A stretch of DNA of 64,000 nucleotides from Treponema sp. (GTDB lineage Bacteria > Spirochaetota > Spirochaetia > Treponematales > Treponemataceae), in NCBI GenBank assembly GCA_017548565.1, contig JAFYZU010000009.1:62001-126000 (forward strand). The letters run 5' to 3'. The notes under the pieces were generated by a model. It worked only from the letters and a program-made list of their open reading frames with translations. It did no database searches and had not been told where the DNA came from. Shown here in pieces: positions 24,516 through 34,079 of the stretch. Each line of letters starts with the position of its first letter. Positions within the stretch are counted from its first letter, which is position 1. The position numbers were made by a program, and so were the translations under genes.

Positions 24516-26465
24516 ATGCTCTTTGGTATGGAATACAGTTTGTGCGGCTTTGTCTGTCTGTGCGTAATATTTATTCTGAATTGTATTACGAATAACTTTC
24601 CGACCCGTACAAATATCATTTACAGATTTTTCATGATCTCTGTTCTTCTTGGAACATTTTTCCAGGGGGTATCAGTTGTTTTTGTAAAAATTCTTCCTGT
24701 AGATTATAACTGGATAAAATACATAGCATGGTTCTGTTTTATCGGTGTATCGAATCTTGAAGCGATTTTGTATTATATGTTCATCGTTTCCATAAGTCAT
24801 GAACAGCTTCGTTTCAGAAAAATACATCTTTTTTTGGTTGTATTGCCGTTTATTTATGAATCAATAACACTTATTTCAAATTATTTTACGCATTTTGTCT
24901 TTTATATTGATGCAGACGGAAATTATGTCAGGCAGCTTGGACTTTATATTTTTTATGCAATAGACCTTTACTACCTTTTAATCTGTCTTTTTGAGCTTAT
25001 TAAAAACAGGGCTTCCTTAAAAACAATCATATATGTTGCTGTGTTCTCGGTTTTTGTTCTTATAGGAATGGGAGTTCAGCTTTTAAAACCTGATACAAAT
25101 ATTCTTTCGTTCTGCATTTCAATGTCCTTCATCATCATCAATTATATCCTTAGAAATCCACGCGAGCTTCATGATGCAAATAATGGCGCCTATAACAGAA
25201 TTGCTTTCAGGGAATTTTATTTCTGCAACAAGAAAAAGTTGATTGATAACAAGGTGCTTGCTCTGGTTCAGCTGAGTAATTTCGATGTGATTTTAAGCAA
25301 CTACGGTTCGTCAAAATGTTATTCAATCCTCCGTCAGATTATTCCTGTTATAATGAAAAAGGTCGGAATAAAATACTGTTTCTATCTTTTTCATAACAGT
25401 TTTCTTTTTACCTGTAAGGATAAGGAATCGGCACTTGAGATTCTTGAATATATAAAATGGTATATGCCTTCACCAAAGGATTTATCGGACGGAATACGTA
25501 AGAATCCTCTTCATCACGTTCAGGTAGACAGAGATCTTTTTATTCTTGAAAATACAAACTTTATAGATCTTGTTGATGAAGATACTTCTGAATATCACAG
25601 GATAGACGCACTTACAGAATTGCTTCAGTATGCCGTTGTAATTAATTCAAATCATAATTCAATCAATATAATTGATGATAAGGTAATCGATGAATTTATT
25701 GCGGCAAAAAAACGTCAGAAGGCAATTCATGAAGCAATTCAGGATCAGTCGTTCGAGGTTTACATGCAGCCTATTTATGATTTAAAATCGAAAACCTTTA
25801 CCGGCGCAGAATCGCTTTTACGTTTAAAAGATGAAAACGGTAATTTTATTCCTCCGTCACTTTTTATTCCTGATGCAGAAAAGGATGGAAGCATAATCAA
25901 GCTTGGAGAAATTTCACTTAGGAAAACCTGTGAATATATCAAGCATGGAAATCTTGTAAGCAAGGGAATCAAAAAAGTTAACATCAATCTTTCAATAATC
26001 CAGTGCATGCAGGATAACATCGTCGAGCAGATTATAAATATTCTTGATGAATATCAGATTCCTCCTGATTTAATACGCTTTGAAATTACAGAAACAATCA
26101 TGGCAACGAATCCGGAGCAGCTTGAAGCAGTTATGAGGGGACTAGGAGAATTCGGCATTGAGTTTGCGCTTGATGATTATGGAACGGGCTATTCGAATAC
26201 TTCGCGGCTTTTGAATTTTCCGTTCTCTGAAATTAAATTTGACAAGAGCTTTGTTAATTCAATGGTTGTCGATGATAAGAATTCAATTCCGTTAAAATAT
26301 CTGATGAATATGGTAAAATCTTCCGGAATGATTACACTTGTTGAAGGCGTTGAAGAAAAAGAAACCTCCGATCTTATTGAAGAATTCGGAGGGGACTTGA
26401 TACAGGGCTTTTACTATGCAAAGCCGATGCCTTTAGAAGAATTCAAGAAGAAAATCTCAAATTAA
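24516..26465 (+). CDS. Seven-helix membrane sensor with degenerate GGDEF and EAL domain
   Basis: The first 215 residues contain about seven hydrophobic helices, resembling the 7TM sensor modules found in front of bacterial signalling domains. A GGDEF-like fold follows (about 220-370) in which I see no GGDEF motif. The EAL domain occupies about 405-649. Its signature is ESL (GAESLLRL) instead of EAL, but the other catalytic positions are present: the Asn in NINLS, EITET, DDYGTGYSN, IKFDKSF, VEGVEE and QGFYYAKPM. I infer a membrane-bound c-di-GMP phosphodiesterase. The Ala-to-Ser change leaves the metal-binding Glu and the Leu intact. It ends 4 bp inside the convergent PII-like gene. Confidence 0.85.
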   Translation: MLFGMEYSLCGFVCLCVIFILNCITNNFPTRTNIIYRFFMISVLLGTFFQGVSVVFVKILPVDYNWIKYIAWFCFIGVSNLEAILYYMFIVSISHEQLRFRKIHLFLVVLPFIYESITLISNYFTHFVFYIDADGNYVRQLGLYIFYAIDLYYLLICLFELIKNRASLKTIIYVAVFSVFVLIGMGVQLLKPDTNILSFCISMSFIIINYILRNPRELHDANNGAYNRIAFREFYFCNKKKLIDNKVLALVQLSNFDVILSNYGSSKCYSILRQIIPVIMKKVGIKYCFYLFHNSFLFTCKDKESALEILEYIKWYMPSPKDLSDGIRKNPLHHVQVDRDLFILENTNFIDLVDEDTSEYHRIDALTELLQYAVVINSNHNSINIIDDKVIDEFIAAKKRQKAIHEAIQDQSFEVYMQPIYDLKSKTFTGAESLLRLKDENGNFIPPSLFIPDAEKDGSIIKLGEISLRKTCEYIKHGNLVSKGIKKVNINLSIIQCMQDNIVEQIINILDEYQIPPDLIRFEITETIMATNPEQLEAVMRGLGEFGIEFALDDYGTGYSNTSRLLNFPFSEIKFDKSFVNSMVVDDKNSIPLKYLMNMVKSSGMITLVEGVEEKETSDLIEEFGGDLIQGFYYAKPMPLEEFKKKISN

Positions 26466-26749
26466 ATATCTTCACTTTTACTTATAAAAAGACTGATTCC
26501 TTCTTTTGGAAATTTCTTTTTTATTGCTTCAATTATTGCCTTGATTTTCTGAATGCCGGATAAATCTGAATATGCAAAAAGAACAAAATTAAGCTCAGGC
26601 CAGATTGTGTCTCCAAGCTTTTTAGAGCTTCCGCCTCGTCCCTTTACTTCAGGAAGAATCGTGTACTGAATGTCAGGGATTTCCTGTTCGAGCAATTCAA
26701 TTATATCATCTTCTACAGACTGATTGGAAATTATTTCTGCCTTATACAT
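26462..26749 (-). CDS. Small PII-like protein of the RND efflux operon
   Basis: This 95-residue protein has the beta-alpha-beta pattern of PII-like domains: a strand near the N-terminus (MYKAEIISN), an acidic helix, a Gly-rich turn (GRGGSSKKLGD) and a last helix ending FPKEGISLF. It resembles the PG0541 type of transporter-associated proteins, a naming I give from memory with moderate confidence. It is the last gene of the RND operon, 10 bp after the pump. PII-like proteins usually bind a nucleotide or metal and adjust a transporter. The ligand here is unknown. Confidence 0.6.
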   Translation of the reverse strand: MYKAEIISNQSVEDDIIELLEQEIPDIQYTILPEVKGRGGSSKKLGDTIWPELNFVLFAYSDLSGIQKIKAIIEAIKKKFPKEGISLFISKSEDI

Positions 26750-26759
26750 TTTTTTCCCC

Positions 26760-29700
26760 TTAATAATTTACTTTGACCGGTGATTTTTTAATTTTCTTTT
26801 CCTTCATTACAAGGCTGTAGATTACAGGAATTACAAGCAGAGTGATGAATGTACTTGAAATTAATCCTCCGACAACTGCTATCGCGATCGGTTGTACCAT
26901 ACCTGCCTGTCCGTTATTGTTGAAGCACATCGGTAACATTCCAAGGATTGTAGTTAATGTTGTCATGAGTACAGGTCGTAATCTGCTTATGCCTGATTTG
27001 AAGCAGGCATCCTTAAGCTTATAGCCTCGCCCAATAAGAATGTTTGTATAATCTACGAGAATAATACCGTTGTTTACTACAATTCCAAGAAGCATGATGA
27101 TACCGATCATAGACATTACGGAAAGTGAATTTCCCGTAAATTTGCTTATGATTATTACACCGATCATTATAAAAGGAATTGTTGCAAGATTTATTAACGG
27201 AGCCTTAAAGCTTTCATAAGTAGAAGCCATAACGCCGAATACAAGAAGAATTGCCATGAGTGCTATTTTTATATAAAGGATATACTGCTTTTTTGTATCC
27301 TTCCATGCACCCTCATAGCTTATGCTTACTTCTTCAGGAATTACAACCTTTGTATTTACAAGCTCCTTTATTTCCTGTTCAATTATATTGTCGTTTTCTT
27401 TTGTAAGATTGCTTGCCTTTATGTGGATGATTCGTTTTTGATTTTCACGATTAATGGAAACCGGTCCCAGCCCTTTTTTGATTGAAGCAAAGTTTGAAAC
27501 ACTTACCATGCCGCCGTTTCCCCGCACATAAATCGAGCTTAAATCGTTGATTGTTTTTCTGTCTTCAGGGCGATAAGATACTACGACGTTGTAATCCTTA
27601 CCGTTATTTCTGTAGACACAGGCTGTAGAACCGTTGATTGCATAATTTATCTCTCGTGCAACCGTTGAAACGTCGATTCCAAAAGAATATGCCCTGTCTC
27701 TGTCAATTACAATTTCTACCTGCGGAAGACCGTTTGACATGCTTATAGTTGGCTCACTGATTTTCTTATTAGCAGAAATTGCATTTTGAATTTCTGTTGC
27801 AGTGTTCATTGCCATAGTTATATCATCAGAGCGGAGAACAATATCTACACTGCTTCCACCCCACTGACCGCGGAAACCAGCCCTGAAGTTGAAATTAACG
27901 CCCGGGAATTCTGCAAAGTGCTTACGAAGCTTGTTCTGCATTGTATCTGCATCGTCAATCTGTTTGTCTGTTGTCGGAAGCGAAATTGTAATTGAACCGC
28001 CGTTAGTAGAATTTCTGTTGCCGCCGATAGATGTTCTGATTGTCCGTATTCCCTGAATTTCATTTTTAGCATAATTTTCCATTGCAAGAACAACCTGCTT
28101 TGTTTCATCGTAAGTAGAAGCAGTAGGAAGCGTGATGTTCAGCGAAACCTGATCATCGCGGCCACCTGTCATCTGATTGAACTGCATTGTAGGTAAAAGT
28201 GCAAGGGAAATTACAAGCAGTGAAATTGCAAGAAGGATTGTTATAAGTCTGTTGTTCAGGGCTTTATTTAAAAGTCTTGAATAGAGCTTTGTAACTGCAC
28301 CGATTATTTTTTCAAACCCTTCATAAATAGTTTTTAATACCGGATTTGTTACAGGTTTTTCATTTCTGTTTGAAAGAGGGAAGAATTTTCCTGCAAGAAC
28401 CGGAACAAGGAATACCGCAACAAGAAGAGAAGAAAAAAGTGAAATTACGATTGTAAAGATTGCATCCTTGAAAACCTGTCCCATCATTCCTAAATCCTTG
28501 ATAAAGAAAACGAACGGAAGGAATACACATATTGTAGTAAGGTTTCCGGAAAGAACAGATGTGAACATTTCCTGAGATCCGAGTATAGCGGCAATTTTTG
28601 GTTTTGTTCCACGCTGCCGGTATGCATAAATATTGTCTATCATAACGATCGAGGCATCAACTATCATTCCGACACCTAGAATAAGTCCCGTTAAAGTCAT
28701 CATGTTCAGAGTTAAGTTAAAGATGCTCATTGCAAACAGCGTGATGATGATTGAAAGAGGGATTGAAATTGAAATGATGATAGTTGACTTAAAGTTCTGC
28801 AGGAAGATGAAAAGTATTAATACTGCAAGTAAAAGTCCCTGCCAGGCCGAGCTTATGAGCGTGTTGATTGTTTCACGGATTGAGTCAGTCGAATCCTGAA
28901 TGATTTCAAGCGTAATATCAGACGGAAGATTTTTTTCTGCCTGTTGGATTTTTTTATAAACGTTATTTGCTACAGTTACAGTGTTTGCATCTGATTCCTT
29001 TGAAATGCTTATATAAACTCCCATTTCACCGTTGATGAAGCTTTCCTGAGTTATTTCTCCATAACCAAGGTATACATCAGCAATATCCTGTAATCTTACT
29101 GAATAACCGTTGATGTTCGAAATTACCGTATTTTTTATTTCCTCGATCGATGTATATTCACCGGTTGTTCGTACGATATAATTTTTTTTACCGTCCTGAA
29201 CCTTACCGCCGCCAAGCTCTAGATTCTGTTTTGAAAGTGCAGAGGTAACTGTTGGAACAGAATAACCGTAAGCAGCCATCCTGTTCTGATTTAAAAGAAC
29301 ATTTACCTGTGCATTTCGTCCTCCGTAAACCGTTGCTTCACCGACACCGTCTGCCTGTTCAAGAATGCTTATAACTGAATTTTCTGCGATTGCTTTTAAA
29401 TCATCTGTGGAACGGTTGCCTCTTATAAGTACACTCATTATTTCGCTGTTATCCATTCCGAATTTCATGATAGAAGGATCACTTGCATTGTCGGGTAACG
29501 AGCGTTTTACACGGTCAAGCTTTTCGCGGATTTCATTTTTTATTTTATCAAGGTCGGTTCCATATTCAAATTCAAGTGAGACCATGGAAGAGCCTTCGTT
29601 TGAGGTTGACGAAAGATTTGTTAAACCGCTGATGCTTACTACAGCACTTTCAATCGGTTTTGTAACTGTTTTTTCAACTGATTCCGGACCTGCGTTAGGG

Positions 29701-29852
29701 TAGCTTGTCTGAATCATTAAGAAAGGGTTTTCCGTTTCGGGCATAAGTGCAATAGAAACATTGCTCAGCGTTAAAATACCGGTAATACCGAGAAGAACGA
29801 AAATAATTAAAATAAGAACAGGATGCTGAAGTGTTTTTCTACTTAAACTCAT
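26760..29852 (-). CDS. RND efflux pump, inner-membrane permease
   Basis: The 1030-residue AcrB/CusA-fold protein has the full two-fold repeat: a membrane helix at the N-terminus, a large periplasmic loop, helices 2-6, then helix 7, a second loop and helices 8-12. The start ETLQHPVLILIIF-like helix and the AxSTYDETKQ segment in loop 2 are typical. The proton-relay helix 4 reads GMIVDASIVMIDN, with one Asp (VDAS) rather than the Asp pair (VDDA) of AcrB. It should form a trimer that exports lipophilic or other toxic substrates by proton antiport with the adaptor and TolC encoded upstream. Substrate is not predictable. Three bases separate it from the adaptor gene. Confidence 0.93.
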   Translation of the reverse strand: MSLSRKTLQHPVLILIIFVLLGITGILTLSNVSIALMPETENPFLMIQTSYPNAGPESVEKTVTKPIESAVVSISGLTNLSSTSNEGSSMVSLEFEYGTDLDKIKNEIREKLDRVKRSLPDNASDPSIMKFGMDNSEIMSVLIRGNRSTDDLKAIAENSVISILEQADGVGEATVYGGRNAQVNVLLNQNRMAAYGYSVPTVTSALSKQNLELGGGKVQDGKKNYIVRTTGEYTSIEEIKNTVISNINGYSVRLQDIADVYLGYGEITQESFINGEMGVYISISKESDANTVTVANNVYKKIQQAEKNLPSDITLEIIQDSTDSIRETINTLISSAWQGLLLAVLILFIFLQNFKSTIIISISIPLSIIITLFAMSIFNLTLNMMTLTGLILGVGMIVDASIVMIDNIYAYRQRGTKPKIAAILGSQEMFTSVLSGNLTTICVFLPFVFFIKDLGMMGQVFKDAIFTIVISLFSSLLVAVFLVPVLAGKFFPLSNRNEKPVTNPVLKTIYEGFEKIIGAVTKLYSRLLNKALNNRLITILLAISLLVISLALLPTMQFNQMTGGRDDQVSLNITLPTASTYDETKQVVLAMENYAKNEIQGIRTIRTSIGGNRNSTNGGSITISLPTTDKQIDDADTMQNKLRKHFAEFPGVNFNFRAGFRGQWGGSSVDIVLRSDDITMAMNTATEIQNAISANKKISEPTISMSNGLPQVEIVIDRDRAYSFGIDVSTVAREINYAINGSTACVYRNNGKDYNVVVSYRPEDRKTINDLSSIYVRGNGGMVSVSNFASIKKGLGPVSINRENQKRIIHIKASNLTKENDNIIEQEIKELVNTKVVIPEEVSISYEGAWKDTKKQYILYIKIALMAILLVFGVMASTYESFKAPLINLATIPFIMIGVIIISKFTGNSLSVMSMIGIIMLLGIVVNNGIILVDYTNILIGRGYKLKDACFKSGISRLRPVLMTTLTTILGMLPMCFNNNGQAGMVQPIAIAVVGGLISSTFITLLVIPVIYSLVMKEKKIKKSPVKVNY

Positions 29853-29854
29853 TA

Positions 29855-30964
29855 TTAATCCTTGCTTTTTGCAGTTTTCTTGTCTTTAGCAGTTTTTTTG
29901 CCATCAGGAGCATTTTCGTCTTTTTTATTTTTTTCTGATGGAATTTTATCTTTTGGAAAATCCTTAAACTTATCTTTATCACCGAAGGTTTCGGGCATTA
30001 CTGCATTTCCGCTTACATCACTTACAGAAGCACCATCAAACAATGTGAGCATCCCTTCTGTAACTACAATTTCATTGGCATCAATTCCTGAAGTAATTTC
30101 GTAGTAACCGTTTACGTTATGTCCGAGCGTAACTTCACGCTTTGTTACCGTACAATCCTGGTTTACGACATAAAGATAGCTTTTATCATTTACTGTTACG
30201 ATTGAATCCTGTGCAATAATGATGCAGTTTTTATAGGTCGATGTGAAAAGCTTTACCTTTGCGAACATTCCGGCGTTTATTCTCGGATCGTTTTTTTCGA
30301 AGGTAAGATAGATTTCCTTTGTTCTTGTAAGTGAATCTACGACCGGTGAAATTTTCGTTATTTTTGCAATGAAGATTACTTCAGGATATGCTTCAAGCGT
30401 AATTTCTGCAGACTGACCGATTTTAAGCTCCGAGATATATCTTTCAGGAATGTTTGATTTTATCTGAAGATTTTTCGTATCGCCTATTTTGGTAATGACA
30501 GAATTTACGTTTACTTTCTGACCTGTTTTTATAGGAGAAGAAAGAATTGTTCCTGAAATTGATGCAGTTACCGGGCTTTTTGCATAAACTGTTCCCGGTT
30601 CCGACGGATCTATATAGGCAATTACTTCGCCTTTATTAACATAGTCACCGAGAGTTTTATTTACCTGAACGACACGGCCTCCGATCGAAGGATAAACTTC
30701 AACAGAAACCTGGGTTTCAATATCACCGTTTGTAAGGATAAAATCAGTTAAATCTGTTTTTTGTGTTCTGATTGTCTTTACCGATGTAATCTGCTGACCG
30801 GCTCCACTGAATCCGAATCCGCGGAAGCTTTCAGGTCCCTTTGAATTTCCTTTGTTTCTATTGATGATGAATACGGTAGTAAGCACTGTAATGATTATTA
30901 TTGCTAATACGATTATTACGCTTTTTTTTCCGGATGTCTTTTTTTCCTCTAATTCGTAATCCAT
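29855..30964 (-). CDS. RND efflux periplasmic adaptor (membrane fusion protein)
   Basis: The 369-residue protein starts with a cytoplasmic stub and one membrane helix (VIIVLAIIIITVLTTVFII). It then has a lipoyl-like/barrel-sandwich segment split around a hairpin (VYPSIGGRVVQVNKTLGDYVNKGE), a beta-barrel and a membrane-proximal domain. The tail is rich in Lys, Asp and Pro and looks disordered. It bridges the inner-membrane pump to TolC. The alpha-hairpin is very short, because the two lipoyl halves are separated by only a few residues, so docking to TolC may differ from that of AcrA. It lies 9 bp after the TolC gene and 3 bp before the pump gene. Confidence 0.9.
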   Translation of the reverse strand: MDYELEEKKTSGKKSVIIVLAIIIITVLTTVFIINRNKGNSKGPESFRGFGFSGAGQQITSVKTIRTQKTDLTDFILTNGDIETQVSVEVYPSIGGRVVQVNKTLGDYVNKGEVIAYIDPSEPGTVYAKSPVTASISGTILSSPIKTGQKVNVNSVITKIGDTKNLQIKSNIPERYISELKIGQSAEITLEAYPEVIFIAKITKISPVVDSLTRTKEIYLTFEKNDPRINAGMFAKVKLFTSTYKNCIIIAQDSIVTVNDKSYLYVVNQDCTVTKREVTLGHNVNGYYEITSGIDANEIVVTEGMLTLFDGASVSDVSGNAVMPETFGDKDKFKDFPKDKIPSEKNKKDENAPDGKKTAKDKKTAKSKD

Positions 30965-30973
30965 TTTTGACTC

Positions 30974-32251
30974 CTATTTGATTGTTCCGAAAGGAACTCC
31001 AAGTGTATTTTCTAAATCGAGAATTGCGCTTATTAATGAATATAACTGCGACTGCTCGTTTGTTTTTGCTTTTAAAAGATTGTCTGCGGCTGTCTGAAGT
31101 GTAAGAAGATCCTTAGAGCCGTGATTATATGCTGTTAAAGTCATGTTATAGGTTTTCTGTGCAAGTTCAACGTTTGAAGAAAGAATTTTTAACTGTGATT
31201 TTGACTGTTTGATCTGCCTGATTTTTGTCTGAATGTTTATATCGGCAGAGTCCTTTTCATCCTTGTACTGAAGCTCCATTGTCTGAAGATTTGCTTTCTG
31301 TGTTTCAATGTTCATTGCTCCTGTTGACCATGGAAGATAACCGTCGAGAGGAAGCCTTAATCCAAGTGTGATTGAATTTCTTGTCTGAGTTTTATCTGTT
31401 GCATCATTTCCCGTGAGGCTGTATGTATAACCTGTAGAAAGAGACGGTCCCCATACAGAAAAACGTGTTGAAAGAAGATTGTTCTTTGCATTCTGAAGCT
31501 GTAAGTGCAGTGATTTTATTGAAGGAATTTCGTCTATGTTATATTCAATTGTAATATCACCGGTTGCCGTAAAATCATCTAAGCTGCCTTTAAGTTCAAT
31601 TTCCTGTTCCAGTGGAATTCCTGTCATCTGTTTAAAAGAAGCAAGGGAATTATCATAGTTAATGGATGCATTTTCCAGGTTAGGCTTTAAGCTTTCATAA
31701 TTGTACTGTGATGTAAGAAGATCAAGCTCTGAAAGCTGCCCGCGGTTGAATCTTTCTCTGTTTGCATTGTATCTCTGGCGTGCTGTTTCAAGATTGCGTT
31801 CCTGTAATGCAATGTTTTCTTTTGTAAGGATGAGATTGTAGAAAAGTTTTCTGACATTCAGTTCAACAGTGCGTACTGCGGTGTCGTAGGTTATAAGTCC
31901 GTTTTCATAATTTATTCTGGAACCGTTTATTGCTGTATAAAGCGAAGGTGTGAGTGAAAGATTAACGTTTGCCGAAAGTGACCAGGTTGAAGGAGTGTTG
32001 TCTTCTAACGAGGGATTATATCCTGCACTGAGTGAAGCAGACGGTGAAATGCTATTCCACGAAGTTTTATTTTTTTTATCAAGAAGATTAAGATTTATTT
32101 TCTGTTTTTGAATTGAAACATTATTCTGACAGGCAAGAGAAACTGCATCTTCAATGGTGATAACTTTTTTAACGGCAGCAGCTTGATTTTCCTGTCCCGT
32201 AAGGATTACGGCAGTAAAAAAGAATGATAAAATAAGAAGAGTTTTTTTCAT
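30974..32251 (-). CDS. TolC-family outer membrane efflux channel
   Basis: A signal peptide (MKKTLLILSFFFTAVILTG) precedes two repeated outer-membrane-efflux domains. Each has a long amphipathic helix pair, for example EENIALQERNLETARQRYNANRERF-type heptads in the first repeat and matching ones near the C-terminus. The 425-residue length is usual for the family. It should form a trimeric channel through the outer membrane and periplasm. It is the first gene of the four-gene operon, with a ribosome binding site (AGGACT) before the ATG. No regulator gene is adjacent; the next gene, relA, is divergent. Confidence 0.9.
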   Translation of the reverse strand: MKKTLLILSFFFTAVILTGQENQAAAVKKVITIEDAVSLACQNNVSIQKQKINLNLLDKKNKTSWNSISPSASLSAGYNPSLEDNTPSTWSLSANVNLSLTPSLYTAINGSRINYENGLITYDTAVRTVELNVRKLFYNLILTKENIALQERNLETARQRYNANRERFNRGQLSELDLLTSQYNYESLKPNLENASINYDNSLASFKQMTGIPLEQEIELKGSLDDFTATGDITIEYNIDEIPSIKSLHLQLQNAKNNLLSTRFSVWGPSLSTGYTYSLTGNDATDKTQTRNSITLGLRLPLDGYLPWSTGAMNIETQKANLQTMELQYKDEKDSADINIQTKIRQIKQSKSQLKILSSNVELAQKTYNMTLTAYNHGSKDLLTLQTAADNLLKAKTNEQSQLYSLISAILDLENTLGVPFGTIK

Positions 32252-32357
32252 TTTTTAGTCCTACTATATTAATTCAGTATATATTAAAACGTTACATTAA
32301 TCAAAAAAAATGGTTTAAAACGATGTTTTTTTTTGATAAATATTGTATTTTTATTAT

Positions 32358-34079
32358 ATGGGAAAAGAAAACATAGAGGATTTTTTTCTTGAATATCAGT
32401 ATTTTAATGACTCAGAAAAACAGAAGATCCGCTCTGCATGGGATTTTTTGAATTCAAAAACTGAATTATGTTCTCATCCTCTGCGTGTTGCAAAAATACT
32501 CGCTTCAAATCAGCTTGATTGTGAAACTATAATTGCTGCTCTTCTGCACGAAATAAATGAAACAGGAACAGAAGATGAACAGATAAGGCAGCAATTCGGC
32601 GATGCTGTTTTTTCCATAATTTCTACGACAAATAAAATCCTGAATCTTCCTATAAATGCAAAACGAATTCAGCAGAGTGATGCAATAAGAAAAATGTTTT
32701 TTGCACTTTCTGATGATATCCGTGTCCTTCTGATTACGCTTGCCGAACGTCTTGACAGAATCAGGAATATTAAGGATTACGATGCTGATTACCAGAAAAT
32801 CCTGGCCGAAGCGGTCATAGAGGTATGGGCTCCGCTTGCAGACAGACTTGGAATGCAGAATGAAAAAAATGAATTTGAAGATTTGAGCTTAAAATATACG
32901 AATCCTGCAGTTTTCCGCCAGATAAAGGAAATAGTTTCTCAATCAAAGGAAGAACGTACTAACTATCTTGAAAAAGCACAGCAGAGTATTTATAAAGCTG
33001 CAGAAAAAACCGGCATTAAAATTGAGATTCAAAGCCGTGCAAAACATTTTTATTCCATTTACCAGAAGATGAGAAAGCGCAATAAGGAAGCGGGCGAGTT
33101 ATACGATCTTTTTGCATTAAGAATCCTTTGTGAAAATTCAACAGACTGTTATACGCTCATCGGTATAGTTCACGGTTTGTGGAAGCCTCTTGACGGACGC
33201 TTTAAGGATTATATTGCAATGCCTAAAACCAACGGATATCAGTCTCTTCACACTACGGTAATGTGCGAAGGAAAGCCCCTTGAAATTCAAATCCGTACAT
33301 TCGAAATGCACATGAAGGCTGAACACGGAATTGCAAGTCACTGGCTTTATAAAAAAGGCTCCGTTCATGATGTTGTAAAGGAAAGCAGCCTCAATATCTT
33401 TAATAAGCTTCAGTCACTGAAGGAACAGGGCTTTAAGAATGAAGAAAATTTTGCAACAATAAAAAATGAACTTTTAGGTGATGAAATTTATGTTTTTACT
33501 CCAAAGGGTGATGTAAGGAAACTTCCGTACGGGGCAACTGCGATAGATTTTGCATATTCGATTCATTCGGCTATAGGTGAAAAAATAATTGCGGCAAAGG
33601 CAGACGGTAAAATCATTCCTTTGAACAAGCCGCTTTCGAATACACAGATTATTGAAATCATTACGAATCCTAATTCTCATCCGACTGAAGCGCAGCTTAA
33701 AATCGTAAAAACGACAAAGGCTCATCAGCGCATTCATTCGTGGTTAATGGCAAATGATCCTACTTTTTCTGAACGACAGATGAATGAGGCAGAACCGGAA
33801 ACTCCGCAGCGTCAGAGAAAAAGACGATTTAAAAGTACAGGTCATCTTGAAAATGCAGTTGAACGTAAACCAAAAAAGGTTCTTATTCAGGGAGAAAAAA
33901 ATGTACTTTATAATCTGGCACAATGCTGTAAACCATGCTATCCGGATCTTATAGCGGGATATGTAACAAGAACAAAGGGTGTTTCAATTCACAAGGCTGA
34001 CTGTCTTGTTTATCAGCGTATTCCGTATAAAGAACAGAGAAGTGTTCAGGTTGCGTGGGATAAATCTGATAAGGATTAA
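32358..34079 (+). CDS. relA: RelA/SpoT-family (p)ppGpp synthetase with decayed hydrolase site
   Basis: The protein of 573 residues contains an HD-type N-domain, a synthetase domain, a TGS domain and a short zinc-finger-like C-terminus. The synthetase looks intact: RAKHFYSIYQKM, YDLFALRIL, MPKTNGYQSLHT, EIQIRT and AEHGIASHW. The TGS domain opens with IYVFTPKGDV, and the CCKPC cluster follows near the C-terminus. The hydrolase domain keeps His40, but the HD pair is HE (LLHEIN, residues 64-65), the following ED motif is lost, and the usual ADRLHN reads AERLDR. No ACT domain follows. I infer a synthetase without ppGpp hydrolysis, so another enzyme must degrade the alarmone. The ATG at 32358 has no ribosome binding site. 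Confidence 0.88.
   Translation: MGKENIEDFFLEYQYFNDSEKQKIRSAWDFLNSKTELCSHPLRVAKILASNQLDCETIIAALLHEINETGTEDEQIRQQFGDAVFSIISTTNKILNLPINAKRIQQSDAIRKMFFALSDDIRVLLITLAERLDRIRNIKDYDADYQKILAEAVIEVWAPLADRLGMQNEKNEFEDLSLKYTNPAVFRQIKEIVSQSKEERTNYLEKAQQSIYKAAEKTGIKIEIQSRAKHFYSIYQKMRKRNKEAGELYDLFALRILCENSTDCYTLIGIVHGLWKPLDGRFKDYIAMPKTNGYQSLHTTVMCEGKPLEIQIRTFEMHMKAEHGIASHWLYKKGSVHDVVKESSLNIFNKLQSLKEQGFKNEENFATIKNELLGDEIYVFTPKGDVRKLPYGATAIDFAYSIHSAIGEKIIAAKADGKIIPLNKPLSNTQIIEIITNPNSHPTEAQLKIVKTTKAHQRIHSWLMANDPTFSERQMNEAEPETPQRQRKRRFKSTGHLENAVERKPKKVLIQGEKNVLYNLAQCCKPCYPDLIAGYVTRTKGVSIHKADCLVYQRIPYKEQRSVQVAWDKSDKD

Noticed and set aside
26842-29703. Several plus-strand frames of 60-112 codons across the RND pump gene
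   Set aside because: They mirror the codons of a clear 1030-residue pump, have no ribosome binding sites, and show no recognisable domains.
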